A stretch of 64,000 nt of DNA from Acidobacteriota bacterium (GTDB lineage: Bacteria > Acidobacteriota > Blastocatellia > UBA7656): NCBI GenBank assembly GCA_016201275.1, contig JACQDB010000090.1, positions 16,598 to 80,597 of the forward strand, read 5' to 3'. Made by a program: the position numbers and the translations under genes. Shown here one piece after another: positions 42,660 through 52,286 of this stretch (positions are counted from its first letter, which is position 1; each line of letters opens with the position of its first letter). Below the pieces are notes generated by a model, which was not told the DNA's origin, ran no database searches, and was given only the letters and a program-made list of their open reading frames with translations.

Positions 42660-43643
42660 ATGTCCACACCTCTTGAAGAATCGCATTTCCATAGCTCCGA
42701 AGAAGCGCCCTCGCGTTGTTGCATTTGCGATGGGAAGGTGATCAGTTTTTCGCCGTTTGCCAATGCCTCTACGGTGATCCATTGTCAAAACTGTCACACC
42801 GAATCCATCCGACCGCTGCCGACGCCAGCGCAACTCGACGACTATTATGCCAATTATGTGGCGACCAAAACATCTGAAGAACAACTACAGTTTTTAATCT
42901 CTTTATCCATCAAAGCGTTGCGTTTTTATCTCCAGAAAACCGCTTTGTCCGAAGTTTCGCCGCCGCAGATACGTTTTCTGGAAATCGGCTTTGGCAATGG
43001 CGCGGGGCTGTTTGCCGGAGCGAAGTTGGGATGGCAAAGTTATGGCATTGACCTTGATCCGGTGTGTGTCGCCAACGCCAAAGTTTTTGCCAACAAGCAT
43101 TCGCTGGAGGCCCAATGCTTGCACGGCGAAGTCGCCAGTCTGGTCAATCTGGAAACTCCGTTTGACTTGGTTAAGGCGTCTCAAGTTCTGGAACACGTTT
43201 TGAACCCTGTAGAATTTTTATCCGCCATCGCACGCGCTCAACCAACGGGCGGCTATTTAATTATTGAAAGCCCCAACAATCAAGCGGCCTTTTGGCGACT
43301 CAAAAACCGCGTCCGCCAGCGCTTTGATCGAGCCAATTATTACAACTCCTTAAAATTGCAAGAGCATCTTTGGGGATACACGCGCAAAGGTTTGCCCTTG
43401 CTGTTGGAAAAGGCTGGCTATCGCACTCTCTTCGTGCGCGATTATGCGGCAGGAAATGCGATTTTCGAGCCGCAATCGGTGCTGTGGTATGCGACCTTGC
43501 GGAGTGGCATTCGCGCCGCCTGGAAGCACAGAGCCTTGCAACCGCTGCTCTATCCCAGCGTGCGGGCGTTTGATGCGCTGGCCTCGCGGCTGTTGCATCA
43601 AGGCACTGGCCTGGCCGCTTTATGTCAAAAAGTAGAAGCCTGA
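42660..43643 (+). CDS. SAM-dependent methyltransferase with N-terminal zinc-ribbon
   Basis: A 327-residue class I methyltransferase. The N-terminus has four Cys (CCICDGKV..HCQNC) likely binding zinc. SAM motif I is FLEIGFGNGAGLFAGAKLGW near residue 104, followed by GIDLDP; motif II region is FDLVKASQVLEHVLNP. Proteins with this N-terminal Cys pattern are common in sugar methylation in polysaccharide loci. It lies 11 bp after the preceding glycosyltransferase gene. Confidence 0.85.
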   Translation: MSTPLEESHFHSSEEAPSRCCICDGKVISFSPFANASTVIHCQNCHTESIRPLPTPAQLDDYYANYVATKTSEEQLQFLISLSIKALRFYLQKTALSEVSPPQIRFLEIGFGNGAGLFAGAKLGWQSYGIDLDPVCVANAKVFANKHSLEAQCLHGEVASLVNLETPFDLVKASQVLEHVLNPVEFLSAIARAQPTGGYLIIESPNNQAAFWRLKNRVRQRFDRANYYNSLKLQEHLWGYTRKGLPLLLEKAGYRTLFVRDYAAGNAIFEPQSVLWYATLRSGIRAAWKHRALQPLLYPSVRAFDALASRLLHQGTGLAALCQKVEA

Positions 43644-43786
43644 TGGCGTAAGCGAAAAGCGCTGGCCTGAAATTTTTACCGCGCCGAAAGAGTGATGCCG
43701 CAGCAGACGCGTACCAAATAAAGAACGGCGACCGTTGCGCCAGAACTTCTGAATGCTGATGGCACGGCGGCAGTGTTTCCTACTCG

Positions 43787-44950
43787 ATGAAAATTCTTTT
43801 TTGTAGCCCGACCCAATTGAGCAAAGAGTTAGGCGCAGCAAAAGTGACGCTGGAACTAGCCGAAGAGATGGCGCGACTTGGCTGGCAATGCGAGTTCCTC
43901 TCGCCAACGGATTGTGCGCCCCAGACGGAACGCCACGAAAACAGTCGTTATCAGCGCTACCTGCGCGAGCAATTGCAAAAGCTTGCAGGGGAATTTGAGG
44001 TAGTCGAATACGACCACAGTCAACTGCCTTTTCCGCGCCGCGACTTTCCGGCGGCACCGCTTTTCGTCGCCCGCTCGGTTTTGTTAGCGCATCATTTTGC
44101 CAACATCGCCATCCCGCACGACACCAGTATGAAGTCCAAATTTCATCAGCTTCTGCAAGGGCGACAGCAAGCTACACAGCGCCAGCAAGACCTGGCAGAC
44201 GCGCACCGCACCGTAAGCGAAGCCGACCTTGTCAATGTCTTGAATGAAGACGATCAGGTGGAACTGGTGCGCTGTGGCATTCCGAAAGAAAAAATTGTGG
44301 TGCTACCCGGCGGCATCAGTCCAAATCGTAGAGCCTTGTTCGATGGCATCTCCAGTGAACTGCCGCCAGCCCCTGTCGTCGCGTTTATCGGCACCTTTGA
44401 CACTCGCAAAGGCGCAACCGATTTTCCGACTCTCGTACAAAGGATTTGCGCCGCCATTCCCAACGTCGGCTTTCGCTTGCTGGGAACCTACAAGGACGTG
44501 GCCACCGTGCGCGCAGCATTTCCGAAACCTTTACGCCAGCGCCTCGACGTGGTGTCGCAATACCACCCGGACGAGTTGCCGGAACTGCTGGCTCCTTGTT
44601 CCGTGGGCCTTTTCCCTTCCTACATAGAAGGCTTTGGGTTGGGCGTTTTGGAAATGTTGGCCGCTTCAATCCCGGTCATCGCTTATCACACCCCCGGACC
44701 GCCGATGATGTTGCCAGCGCAATATCTGGTGCAGCGCGGCGATACCACCGCCATGAGCGACAAAGTGATTCAACTGTTACAAGACCGTGGGCAGTTGCAG
44801 TTGGCGCGGCGTTGGGCGAAACAGCGCTCGCAGGAATTTTGCTGGCAACGCATTGCCACACAGACCAGTGAAATCTACACGACCAGATGGCTGCAAAAAA
44901 ATGTAGCCAACGGCAATCGCCAAACGACCTCGGAGTTCCTTGCCAAATGA
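43787..44950 (+). CDS. GT4-family glycosyltransferase
   Basis: A 387-residue GT-B enzyme. The N-terminus MKILFCSPTQLSKELGAAK fits a Rossmann start with a Gly loop. The donor domain has VVLPGGIS, VAFIGTFDTRKGATDF and the E-x7-E motif EGFGLGVLEMLAASIPV. No strong ribosome site precedes ATG 43787. The stop overlaps the next start (ATGA), so the next gene is co-translated. Gap to the preceding gene is 143 bp. Confidence 0.88.
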   Translation: MKILFCSPTQLSKELGAAKVTLELAEEMARLGWQCEFLSPTDCAPQTERHENSRYQRYLREQLQKLAGEFEVVEYDHSQLPFPRRDFPAAPLFVARSVLLAHHFANIAIPHDTSMKSKFHQLLQGRQQATQRQQDLADAHRTVSEADLVNVLNEDDQVELVRCGIPKEKIVVLPGGISPNRRALFDGISSELPPAPVVAFIGTFDTRKGATDFPTLVQRICAAIPNVGFRLLGTYKDVATVRAAFPKPLRQRLDVVSQYHPDELPELLAPCSVGLFPSYIEGFGLGVLEMLAASIPVIAYHTPGPPMMLPAQYLVQRGDTTAMSDKVIQLLQDRGQLQLARRWAKQRSQEFCWQRIATQTSEIYTTRWLQKNVANGNRQTTSEFLAK

Positions 44951-45669
44951 CTTATCAATTTCGAGAGGCCACCCAGCCTTCCTATGAAACTGCGAAACGA
45001 ATTGTCCCTGTGCTACTGAATTTGCTTGGCCTGCCGCAATCCGTCGTTGACCTGGGCGGCGGCGGCGGCGGCTGGTGCAAGGCCTTTAAGGAGAGCGGCG
45101 TAAAACGAATTCACTGCATTGATCACGTTTCCGTTCAGGCCAACGATTTACTGATTGATGAGGAAGAATTCATCCCCTGCAATTTCGAGGTCGAGACGCC
45201 CACCCTTATCAAAGCGGAGTTGGCGATGAGCATCGAATTCGCCGAGCATATCAGCCGGAAACGCAGCGAAGCGATTGTCGAGTTTTTGACCGCTTCCGCG
45301 CCCATCGTGCTATTTTCAGCCGCCATCCCGCGACAGGGAGGAGTCGGCCACATCAATGAACAGTGGCCGATTTTCTGGCGAAATCTTTTCGCCCAGAAAC
45401 ACTACCAGATGGTTGATGCGATCCGACCGCAAATTCTCTTCGACACAGAGATTTTGCCTTGGGTTCGTCAAAACCTTTTCCTGTTTGTTGAGCAAGCCCA
45501 ATTGGAAACGCTACCGGCTCTCAAGCATTGTCCGCCCTTTCTGCCCAATGAATTTGAACTGGTCGAGACCGGCATTTTATCAAGACCTTTAGGATTGCGC
45601 GAAATCCTGTTGGAGTTACCCCGTGCGCTGACCCGCGCACTTTCCAGACGCTTTCCTCTCGATTCATGA
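44947..45669 (+). CDS. Class I SAM-dependent methyltransferase-like protein
   Basis: A 240-residue protein. A SAM-binding Gly loop is visible in VVDLGGGGGGWCKAFKESGV, with HCIDHVS as the acidic second strand. The later motif AMSIEFAEHISRKRSE matches motif IV of the 'SLEVAEHL' kind. Starts inside the previous stop and its own stop overlaps the next start, so it is part of a tightly coupled run. Probably methylates a sugar of the repeat unit. Confidence 0.78.
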   Translation: MTYQFREATQPSYETAKRIVPVLLNLLGLPQSVVDLGGGGGGWCKAFKESGVKRIHCIDHVSVQANDLLIDEEEFIPCNFEVETPTLIKAELAMSIEFAEHISRKRSEAIVEFLTASAPIVLFSAAIPRQGGVGHINEQWPIFWRNLFAQKHYQMVDAIRPQILFDTEILPWVRQNLFLFVEQAQLETLPALKHCPPFLPNEFELVETGILSRPLGLREILLELPRALTRALSRRFPLDS

Positions 45670-46652
45670 TTCCAAAAATTGTTGTCGTCACTCCGGTTAA
45701 AAATGAGGCGTGGATACTGGAGCGATTCTTATCCGTGACCAGTCAGTTCGCCGACCTGATCTTGATCGCCGACCAAGGATCAACCGATGAAAGCGTTGCC
45801 CTGTGTCAGCGCTTTCCCAAAGCAACCGTGATCGAAAATCCCTCAGAAAAATACGATGAAGCCAGTCGGCAACAGTTGCTCATTAACCAAGCGCGAGACC
45901 GGGTTCCGGAACCCAAAATCATTCTCGCTTTGGATGCCGATGAAATCTTGGCCGCGAATGCCCTCACGACTTCCAGTTGGCAGGAGATGTTGCGCGCCAA
46001 GCCCGGCACAGTGCTGTGTTTTGAGAAGCCCGATTTGTATCTGACAACCGCGCAATGCATTCGCTACGCCAGGCCCTGGCCGCTCGGTTATGTGGATGAT
46101 GGTGCCGCGCATCATCCCAGCAAAGTCCACAGCATCAGAATTCCAACGCCAGAGACCGCGCCCAAGCTGCACGTAAAAGAGGTGCAGATTCTGCACTACG
46201 CTCTGGTGCGTCTGGAAGCGCAACATTCCAAGCGACGGATGTATTGTGTCCTCGAGCATATTCTTCGCACCGCTCCGGTTTGGCGACGCCGACTGGGATA
46301 CCGCTACCAGATGGATTGGCCTAGCCTGGGCAAACTGGAAGCCTCGCCGCACGAATGGTTCGCGCACTGGGAGCAGCTTGGCATTGATATGCACACGATT
46401 CAAACCGAGCGCTATTACTGGCAGGACTATGAAGTGCTGCGGCACTTTTTCCAATATGGAGTCCGGCGATTTTGGGTGGATAATATTTGGGATTTCGATT
46501 GGGAGCAATGCCGGAGGTACGCTCAAGCTATAGGGATTTCCGAAATTCCCCCAACTAAAATTTCGCCGCCACCGCGATGGCTTACCGCCTGCCTGCCGCT
46601 TCTGGATCAAGCCTTGCTGATGCTGAACGCGATTCGGCGTCGTTTCAAATAA
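45666..46652 (+). CDS. GT2-family glycosyltransferase
   Basis: A 328-residue GT-A fold enzyme. Nucleotide-binding start VVVTPVKNEAWILERFL, then IADQGSTDES and the metal-binding ALDADEIL. The C-terminal half is helical and hydrophilic, with no membrane helix. Start overlaps the preceding methyltransferase stop (ATGA). Acts on an inverting sugar transfer; donor unknown. Confidence 0.88.
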   Translation: MIPKIVVVTPVKNEAWILERFLSVTSQFADLILIADQGSTDESVALCQRFPKATVIENPSEKYDEASRQQLLINQARDRVPEPKIILALDADEILAANALTTSSWQEMLRAKPGTVLCFEKPDLYLTTAQCIRYARPWPLGYVDDGAAHHPSKVHSIRIPTPETAPKLHVKEVQILHYALVRLEAQHSKRRMYCVLEHILRTAPVWRRRLGYRYQMDWPSLGKLEASPHEWFAHWEQLGIDMHTIQTERYYWQDYEVLRHFFQYGVRRFWVDNIWDFDWEQCRRYAQAIGISEIPPTKISPPPRWLTACLPLLDQALLMLNAIRRRFK

Positions 46653-46656
46653 TCAA

Positions 46657-47412
46657 ATGCAACTACAAACTCGACTCAAAAATTCGGTACGACTGCTGCA
46701 ACGCTCCCGCTTTCATTATTACCGCATGGCGAATCTGCAAGCGCCGTTCTGGCTCGCGGTCAATGGGCAGACCTGTCGCATTGCGGCGGGCGAGAATCCC
46801 GGCGCGAGCAGTTGTTATGCCGAAGTCGTCATCGAAGATTGCTATGACATCTTCGCCTATGCCAAACGCGCCAAGCCGAAAGTCATCGTGGACATCGGAG
46901 CCAATTTGGGCGTCTTCAGTAAACTCTGTTCGCTGCTGTTTCCCGAGGCGGATATTTACGCTTATGAACCGAATCCAACGGCGCTCGAATGGCTCAATAA
47001 AAATGCCGAAGGCACACGCATACAGGTGTTCTCTGGCGCGGTCGGGCAAAATTCTGGCGTGGTGAATCTTGATACCGCCTGCGATTCGACCATCGGGCGC
47101 GTCACCGAGGACGGCGACCTGCGGGTGCAATGCCTTGCGGCTGCCGAAGTCGCCGCAGGCCGTCCAATAGATTTTCTCAAGATGGATTGCGAAGGCTCGG
47201 AATGGTCTATTCTGCAAGACCCGACCTTACTGGAACGCACGCAAGAGTGCGGACTGGAATATCATCTGCACGACGGTCACACGCTGGCAGAACTCCAAGG
47301 CTTAGTGGAACAAGCCGGTCATCGCGTGCAGGGAGTAGCCAATATCAAAGAGGAAGGCAAATACGGAGTGCTGCGTTCGATGCGGCAATCAAGCGCTGCG
47401 CGCCTTGCGTAA
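46657..47412 (+). CDS. FkbM-family methyltransferase
   Basis: A 251-residue enzyme of the FkbM type. The SAM loop is VIVDIGANLGVFSKLC, followed by YAYEPNPTALEWL, and FLKMDCEGSEWSIL is the diagnostic FkbM motif. These enzymes methylate hydroxyls of sugars or macrolides, and their presence in a glycan locus points to O-methylated residues. Begins 4 bp after the GT2 gene. Confidence 0.9.
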   Translation: MQLQTRLKNSVRLLQRSRFHYYRMANLQAPFWLAVNGQTCRIAAGENPGASSCYAEVVIEDCYDIFAYAKRAKPKVIVDIGANLGVFSKLCSLLFPEADIYAYEPNPTALEWLNKNAEGTRIQVFSGAVGQNSGVVNLDTACDSTIGRVTEDGDLRVQCLAAAEVAAGRPIDFLKMDCEGSEWSILQDPTLLERTQECGLEYHLHDGHTLAELQGLVEQAGHRVQGVANIKEEGKYGVLRSMRQSSAARLA

Positions 47413-47436
47413 GGCGGATTCGCGTGACCGGTGGTT

Positions 47437-48567
47437 ATGAAAATTCTGTCGTTTTCTACCTGTCCGCTCGACCCCTTGTTGGGCTCGGGCAAAACCCGTC
47501 TGCGTTGGTCAACCGGCTTGCGGGAATTGGGGCATACGGTCGAGATGATCGAGCCACAGGAGTTTGAAACCTGGCACGGCTGGCGGCGCGCTTTGCGATT
47601 TCGCCAAGCCTGGGGCGCTTGCGCTTTTGTCAAAGAAAAATTGCGCGCTGAAAATTATGATCTGCTCGAATTCTTTGGCGGCGAGTTTGGCCTCATCACC
47701 TGGCAATTGTCCCAACAAGCATCACGCCCTTTCATCGTCGCCCACACCGATGGCTTGGAGATGTTGGCCAGCGCACGCGAACGCGCTTATCATCCGCCGC
47801 AAAATATCAAAGACCATCTGCGTCAGTGGTTCGCCGCGCACACCCACGAAAGATTGTCACGCGCCGCTTTCGTTTACGCCGATGCGTTTGTCACAGGGTG
47901 TGAACTGGATCGCCGCTATGTATTGGATCACCAAATTTATGCGCCGGAACAGACCGAAGTGATTGCGCCGGGATTGGATCAGGAATATCTCTCTATGCCA
48001 TTTAGCGCGCAAAAACAACAGCGCGTGGCGTACACAGGTTCGTGGATTCCCCGCAAAGCAACCGATAAATTGACCGTGGTGATGACCCGTATGCTGACGC
48101 AGTATGAAGAACTACAGTTCGATTTATACGGAACCGGCGCAACCCCTGCTACGGTGTTGGCAGATTTCCCTGCGGCGCTCCATTCCCGCGTAACCGTACA
48201 TGGGCGCTTGAGCAACGCGGAACTGGCGATGAATTTGAGCCGCGCCAAGGTCTTCTTTTTTCCTACGCAATACGAAGGTTTCGGTATGGCGCTCGCCGAA
48301 GCGATGGCCTGTAGTTGTGCGGCGGTCACCACGCCCACAGGCTTTGGCGCAGAGTTGCGCGACGGCGAGGAAGCCTTGATTTGCGATTTCAACGATCTAG
48401 CAGCAATGGAAAACGCTATAGGGATTTTGCTGCGCGACGAGGAGCGGCGTTTGCACCTCGCTCGCGCCGGATGGCAACGGGTGCAGCAGTTGAGTTGGCA
48501 GACGAATGTGCAAAAACTCGAAGCGACTTATGCGCGTTGGCTTTCTGCATATCAAGCAACCCGCTGA
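47437..48567 (+). CDS. GT4-family glycosyltransferase
   Basis: A 376-residue GT-B enzyme starting MKILSFSTCPLDPLLGSGK. The donor domain has RVAYTGSWIPRKATDKL and the E-x7-E motif EGFGMALAEAMACSCAAV. ATG 47437 is used instead of the in-frame GTG 47431; GGTGG lies just upstream. Typical length and complete domains. Confidence 0.87.
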   Translation: MKILSFSTCPLDPLLGSGKTRLRWSTGLRELGHTVEMIEPQEFETWHGWRRALRFRQAWGACAFVKEKLRAENYDLLEFFGGEFGLITWQLSQQASRPFIVAHTDGLEMLASARERAYHPPQNIKDHLRQWFAAHTHERLSRAAFVYADAFVTGCELDRRYVLDHQIYAPEQTEVIAPGLDQEYLSMPFSAQKQQRVAYTGSWIPRKATDKLTVVMTRMLTQYEELQFDLYGTGATPATVLADFPAALHSRVTVHGRLSNAELAMNLSRAKVFFFPTQYEGFGMALAEAMACSCAAVTTPTGFGAELRDGEEALICDFNDLAAMENAIGILLRDEERRLHLARAGWQRVQQLSWQTNVQKLEATYARWLSAYQATR

Positions 48568-48677
48568 TGGCAATGGTGAACTTCACGTCAAGCGCATAAC
48601 GGGCAGGAAAAAGCGGTTTGGAATACCGCCTTCGCCTCTTTCACCAACAACATTTTTTAAAAAGCTATAGAACTCTG

Positions 48678-49907
48678 GTGAGTGTGAAGGGAGAAATCAT
48701 CGTTGCCTACAGCGGCGTTCATCAGGCGTATCAACTGGCGCTGGCGGCGCACGAAGCCGGTGCGTTGGCGCGTTTCTATTGCTCGCTTTATGCCAGCGCA
48801 GGGAAATGGGGCGGCAGATTGGCGCATCTGCTGGGCGCGGAAACGCTACGCAATCGCCGGGTTGAAGGGTTGCCGCCGAGTGTCGCGCAAGAATATCCGT
48901 GGCCGTTTTTATGGCAGCAACTGCGCCACCAATTGGGGCGCGCCCAGCCCCATGATTGGGAGCAAGCCAATTTTCAATTCGATCATTGGGTAGCCGGTCG
49001 TTTGGCCAACGGCAACGGCAAAATTTTTGTCGGCGTCGAAACCTGCGCGGCGGAATCGTTTCAAGTCGCACACGCCCAAGGCCGTATTTGCCTGCTCGAT
49101 TGTCCGCAGGTGCATCCGAAATTTTTAACCGAAGCGCTCACCACTGCGGCAAATCATGTCGGCTTGTCGTGGCAGGTGAAATTCGATTCGGATGAAATGC
49201 TGCGCCGCAAAGAGATTGAATTTGCGCTGGCCGATTATCTGTTGACGCTTTCCGAATTGCACACTCGCAGCTATGTAGAAAACGGCATTGCGCCCGAACG
49301 CATCATCGAGATTCCGTTATGGGCAGACCCGACGATGTGGTTTCCGGCAACGCCCGCCGCGCCGCACCCGCATGAGGCGCTGCGCGTATTGTTTGTCGGC
49401 GGCATCAATCTACGCAAAGGCATTCCCTATCTGCTGGAAGCCGGTCGCCGTTGTCGCGGAAAAATAGAGTTGCGCTTGGTCGGCACGCCTGCGCCGGAGT
49501 TGCAGGAAATACTGGCCGCGCATCAAGGCGAATACACCCTCGTTCCGACGCTGACCAAGACAGCGTTGCGGGCGATGTACTGGGACGCCGATGTTTTGGT
49601 TTTACCGTCTATCGTAGATTCCTTCGGCTTCGTGGCAATGGAAGCGATGGCTTGCGGTGTGCCGGTCATCGCTTCAGAAAATTGCGGCGTGCCGGTTCCC
49701 GAGGCGACGTGGCGCGTGCCGATTATGAACAGTGAAGCGCTGACGCAACGCTTGAATTATTACGCCGCGAATCGCGATTGGCTGGCGCGTGATGCAGAGG
49801 TCGCGCAACAATTCGCTCGCCAGTTTACGCCGGAACGCTATCGTGGCGAAATCAAAAAATTGTACGAACGCTTGCTTGATGAAGCACAGTCCGCAGTCTC
49901 CCGGTGA
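48678..49907 (+). CDS. GT4-family glycosyltransferase
   Basis: A GT-B enzyme of about 409 residues. The N-terminal IIVAYSGVHQAYQLALAAHE is the acceptor domain start. Donor motifs are ALRVLFVGGINLRKGIPYLLE and DSFGFVAMEAMACGVPV, where Asp replaces the usual first Glu of E-x7-E. Start is uncertain: GTG 48678 and GTG 48684 are candidates, and no clear ribosome site precedes either; TTG 48618 would give a longer form. Confidence 0.83.
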   Translation: MSVKGEIIVAYSGVHQAYQLALAAHEAGALARFYCSLYASAGKWGGRLAHLLGAETLRNRRVEGLPPSVAQEYPWPFLWQQLRHQLGRAQPHDWEQANFQFDHWVAGRLANGNGKIFVGVETCAAESFQVAHAQGRICLLDCPQVHPKFLTEALTTAANHVGLSWQVKFDSDEMLRRKEIEFALADYLLTLSELHTRSYVENGIAPERIIEIPLWADPTMWFPATPAAPHPHEALRVLFVGGINLRKGIPYLLEAGRRCRGKIELRLVGTPAPELQEILAAHQGEYTLVPTLTKTALRAMYWDADVLVLPSIVDSFGFVAMEAMACGVPVIASENCGVPVPEATWRVPIMNSEALTQRLNYYAANRDWLARDAEVAQQFARQFTPERYRGEIKKLYERLLDEAQSAVSR

Positions 49908-49969
49908 GAGCGCAGAAACTTTCCGTTAAAAGTCTGCGCCGTTAAACGCCCTGCAATACGGCTTAAACA

Positions 49970-51070
49970 TTGGATAGCGTGATTCAGCTTGTGCCAACTC
50001 TAGCGCCACTCGTCAGCGGAGTGGGAGATTATGCGCTCCTGCTGGCCTTGGAGATGCGCCGCGCCTTTGACCTGCATACGCATTTCGTTGTTGGCAATCC
50101 GCAGTGGCAAGGCGCAGCAGAGTTGCACGGCTTTGCGGTATCGCAATTGGCAAAACGCAATGCCAACGCGCTGACCGCGAGGTTGCGCGAAATCGCCAAT
50201 GACAATAGCTCCGTGCTGTTGCATTATGCGGGATACGGATATGAAAAGCGCGGCTGTCCTTGGTGGCTGGTCAAGGGTTTGCGCGACTGGCGGCAAAGTT
50301 CTCCGTCCGGGCGACTGGTGACGATGTTCCATGAACTCTTTGCCAGTGGGCCGCCGTGGCGCAGTTCCTTCTGGTTGTCGTCGCTGCAAAAACATTTGGT
50401 CGCCCGTCTGGCGCACGTCAGCGACGCCTGCTTGACCAGCTTGAACGATTACGCCAATCAACTTGTGGCTCTGGAACCGGCCTGTCAAAGTCGTCTGCGT
50501 CACGCCCCGGTGTTCTCGAATTTCGGCGAGCCGCAAACGCTCAAGCCTTTGCAGGAACGCTCGCGCCGACTTGTGGTGCTTGGTCATCACGGACGCCGCG
50601 CCTTGATGTACGAACGCTCCGGCGGACAATTGCAACGCATCTGTGAGCGCTTGGCAATTGACGAGATGCTGGACATAGGCGAGCCTGTCGGCTTCGATAT
50701 TGCGGCACGAGTCGCGTTGCCAGTAAAAGTTTGTGGGGTGCTGAGGGCGGCGGAAATCAGCGCCCTGTTGCAAGATTCCATCGTTGGAATTTTCGACTAT
50801 CCCGGCACTATGCTGGGCAAATCAACCGTGTTCGCGGCGTATGCGGCGCATCGCCTGATTCCGATAGTGGTGGCCTATGACGATGCGCGGCCAGCCGATA
50901 ACCTGGAACCGGAAAAACATTATTGGGCGGCGGACATCGAACCCGCACGCTTGAATCTGGCGGCAGGTCAACGCCTCGCCGACAACGCTTATCAGTGGTA
51001 TCAATCGCACAACTTGGCCGCCCAGGGCAGAACCTTTCGCGCCTGCCTTTCCGTCAACAATGGACTATAA
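49970..51070 (+). CDS. GT-B-like glycosyltransferase, divergent
   Basis: A protein of about 366 residues. The start QLVPTLAPLVSGVGDYALLLA is typical of GT-B acceptor domains, and RRLVVLGHHGRRALMYER opens a second Rossmann-like domain. The usual E-x7-E donor motif is not evident; the matching place reads FDYPGTMLGKSTVFAAYA. It may be an unusual or inactive glycosyltransferase. TTG 49970 and GTG 49979 are possible starts. It overlaps the next gene by 11 bp. Confidence 0.68.
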   Translation: MDSVIQLVPTLAPLVSGVGDYALLLALEMRRAFDLHTHFVVGNPQWQGAAELHGFAVSQLAKRNANALTARLREIANDNSSVLLHYAGYGYEKRGCPWWLVKGLRDWRQSSPSGRLVTMFHELFASGPPWRSSFWLSSLQKHLVARLAHVSDACLTSLNDYANQLVALEPACQSRLRHAPVFSNFGEPQTLKPLQERSRRLVVLGHHGRRALMYERSGGQLQRICERLAIDEMLDIGEPVGFDIAARVALPVKVCGVLRAAEISALLQDSIVGIFDYPGTMLGKSTVFAAYAAHRLIPIVVAYDDARPADNLEPEKHYWAADIEPARLNLAAGQRLADNAYQWYQSHNLAAQGRTFRACLSVNNGL

Positions 51071-52280
51071 AGCCGTCGTAAAAACTAAACCGCGCGTCTT
51101 ACTGGTCTCGTCCCAGCCGATTCAAAACGCCGCTTCGCTGCGCGCTATGGCAGAAAATCCCCGAGTCGAAACCTTGACAGCTTATTGCAGTCTGCTGGAT
51201 GCCAAACTCTGGCGCGATGCCGAAAACCTCAACAAAGAGGCTTTCGATCTGCCTATGCTGGAAGGGTATCCGTGGGTCGAGGTCAAGAATTATTCGCCGC
51301 TGCCGCGCATAGGAAAATTTTACGGCTTGATTAATCCGGGCTTGATTGCGCTGGTCGCTCGTCACGACAGTTGCATCGTCTATGGTCATGCTTATATCAG
51401 TTTCTGGCTGGCGATTGCTACGGCAAAGCTGTTGCGAAAGCCCGTGTTATTAGGCACGGATGCCACTTCGCTGCAATCGCATTATGGTGGCAGCAATTGG
51501 AAATCGGCGTTGAAAAAAATTCTGCTGCCGTTCTTTTACAAGCATATTGCTAATCTGGTCCTGGTGCCTTCGACGGCTTCCCAGCGCTTTATCTGTTCGC
51601 TTGGCGTTCCCGAAGAGCGCGTCGTGTTGACGCCTTATGTGGTGGATAACGACACCATCGCCGCGATTGCTGCACGCGCCGACCCCCAACGCCTACGCCG
51701 CGAGTGGCAGATACCGGAAAGCGCCAGCGTTGTCGTATTCTGCGCCAAGTTTATCGAGCGCAAACGTCCGCACGATGCGCTCAGAGCTTTTGCTCAAGCC
51801 GAGGTTGCCAACAGCTATTTGGTCATGGTTGGCGACGGGCCGTTGGCCGACAGTTTGCGCGACGAAGCCGAGCGTTTGGGCATCACCGAGCGCGTGCGGT
51901 TTTTAGGCATCGTCAAATATTCGCATCTGCCGGAAGTCTATGCGGCCAGCAATCTGTTGCTCTTCCCTTCCGAACACGAGCCGTATGGATTGCCGGTCAA
52001 TGAAGCTATGATCTGCGGTCTGCCGGCAATTGTCAGCGACCGCATAGGTGCGGGATTCGACCTCATCGAAAATGGCAAAACCGGATTCATTTATCCGTGC
52101 GGCGATTTGCAAGCGTTGACCGCAGTGCTGCGCCGCACGCTCGCCGATAGCGCTTTGTTACAGGCGATGGGCGAAGCAGCGCGACAACGCATCGCTACCT
52201 GGTCGCCACGCGAAAATGCCGAGGCGACGATTCGCGGCGCGGAGCAAGCGATGGCGGCGCGACCGGCAAAAATAAACTGA
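51060..52280 (+). CDS. GT4-family glycosyltransferase
   Basis: A 406-residue GT-B enzyme. It has PRVLLVSSQPIQNAASLRAM at the start, GSNWKSALKKILLPFFYKHI in the acceptor domain, VVVFCAKFIERKRPHDALR opening the donor domain, and E-x7-E in EPYGLPVNEAMICGLPAI. The ATG lies inside the previous gene, so the two are coupled. Confidence 0.87.
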   Translation: MDYKAVVKTKPRVLLVSSQPIQNAASLRAMAENPRVETLTAYCSLLDAKLWRDAENLNKEAFDLPMLEGYPWVEVKNYSPLPRIGKFYGLINPGLIALVARHDSCIVYGHAYISFWLAIATAKLLRKPVLLGTDATSLQSHYGGSNWKSALKKILLPFFYKHIANLVLVPSTASQRFICSLGVPEERVVLTPYVVDNDTIAAIAARADPQRLRREWQIPESASVVVFCAKFIERKRPHDALRAFAQAEVANSYLVMVGDGPLADSLRDEAERLGITERVRFLGIVKYSHLPEVYAASNLLLFPSEHEPYGLPVNEAMICGLPAIVSDRIGAGFDLIENGKTGFIYPCGDLQALTAVLRRTLADSALLQAMGEAARQRIATWSPRENAEATIRGAEQAMAARPAKIN

Positions 52281-52286
52281 TCGCCG

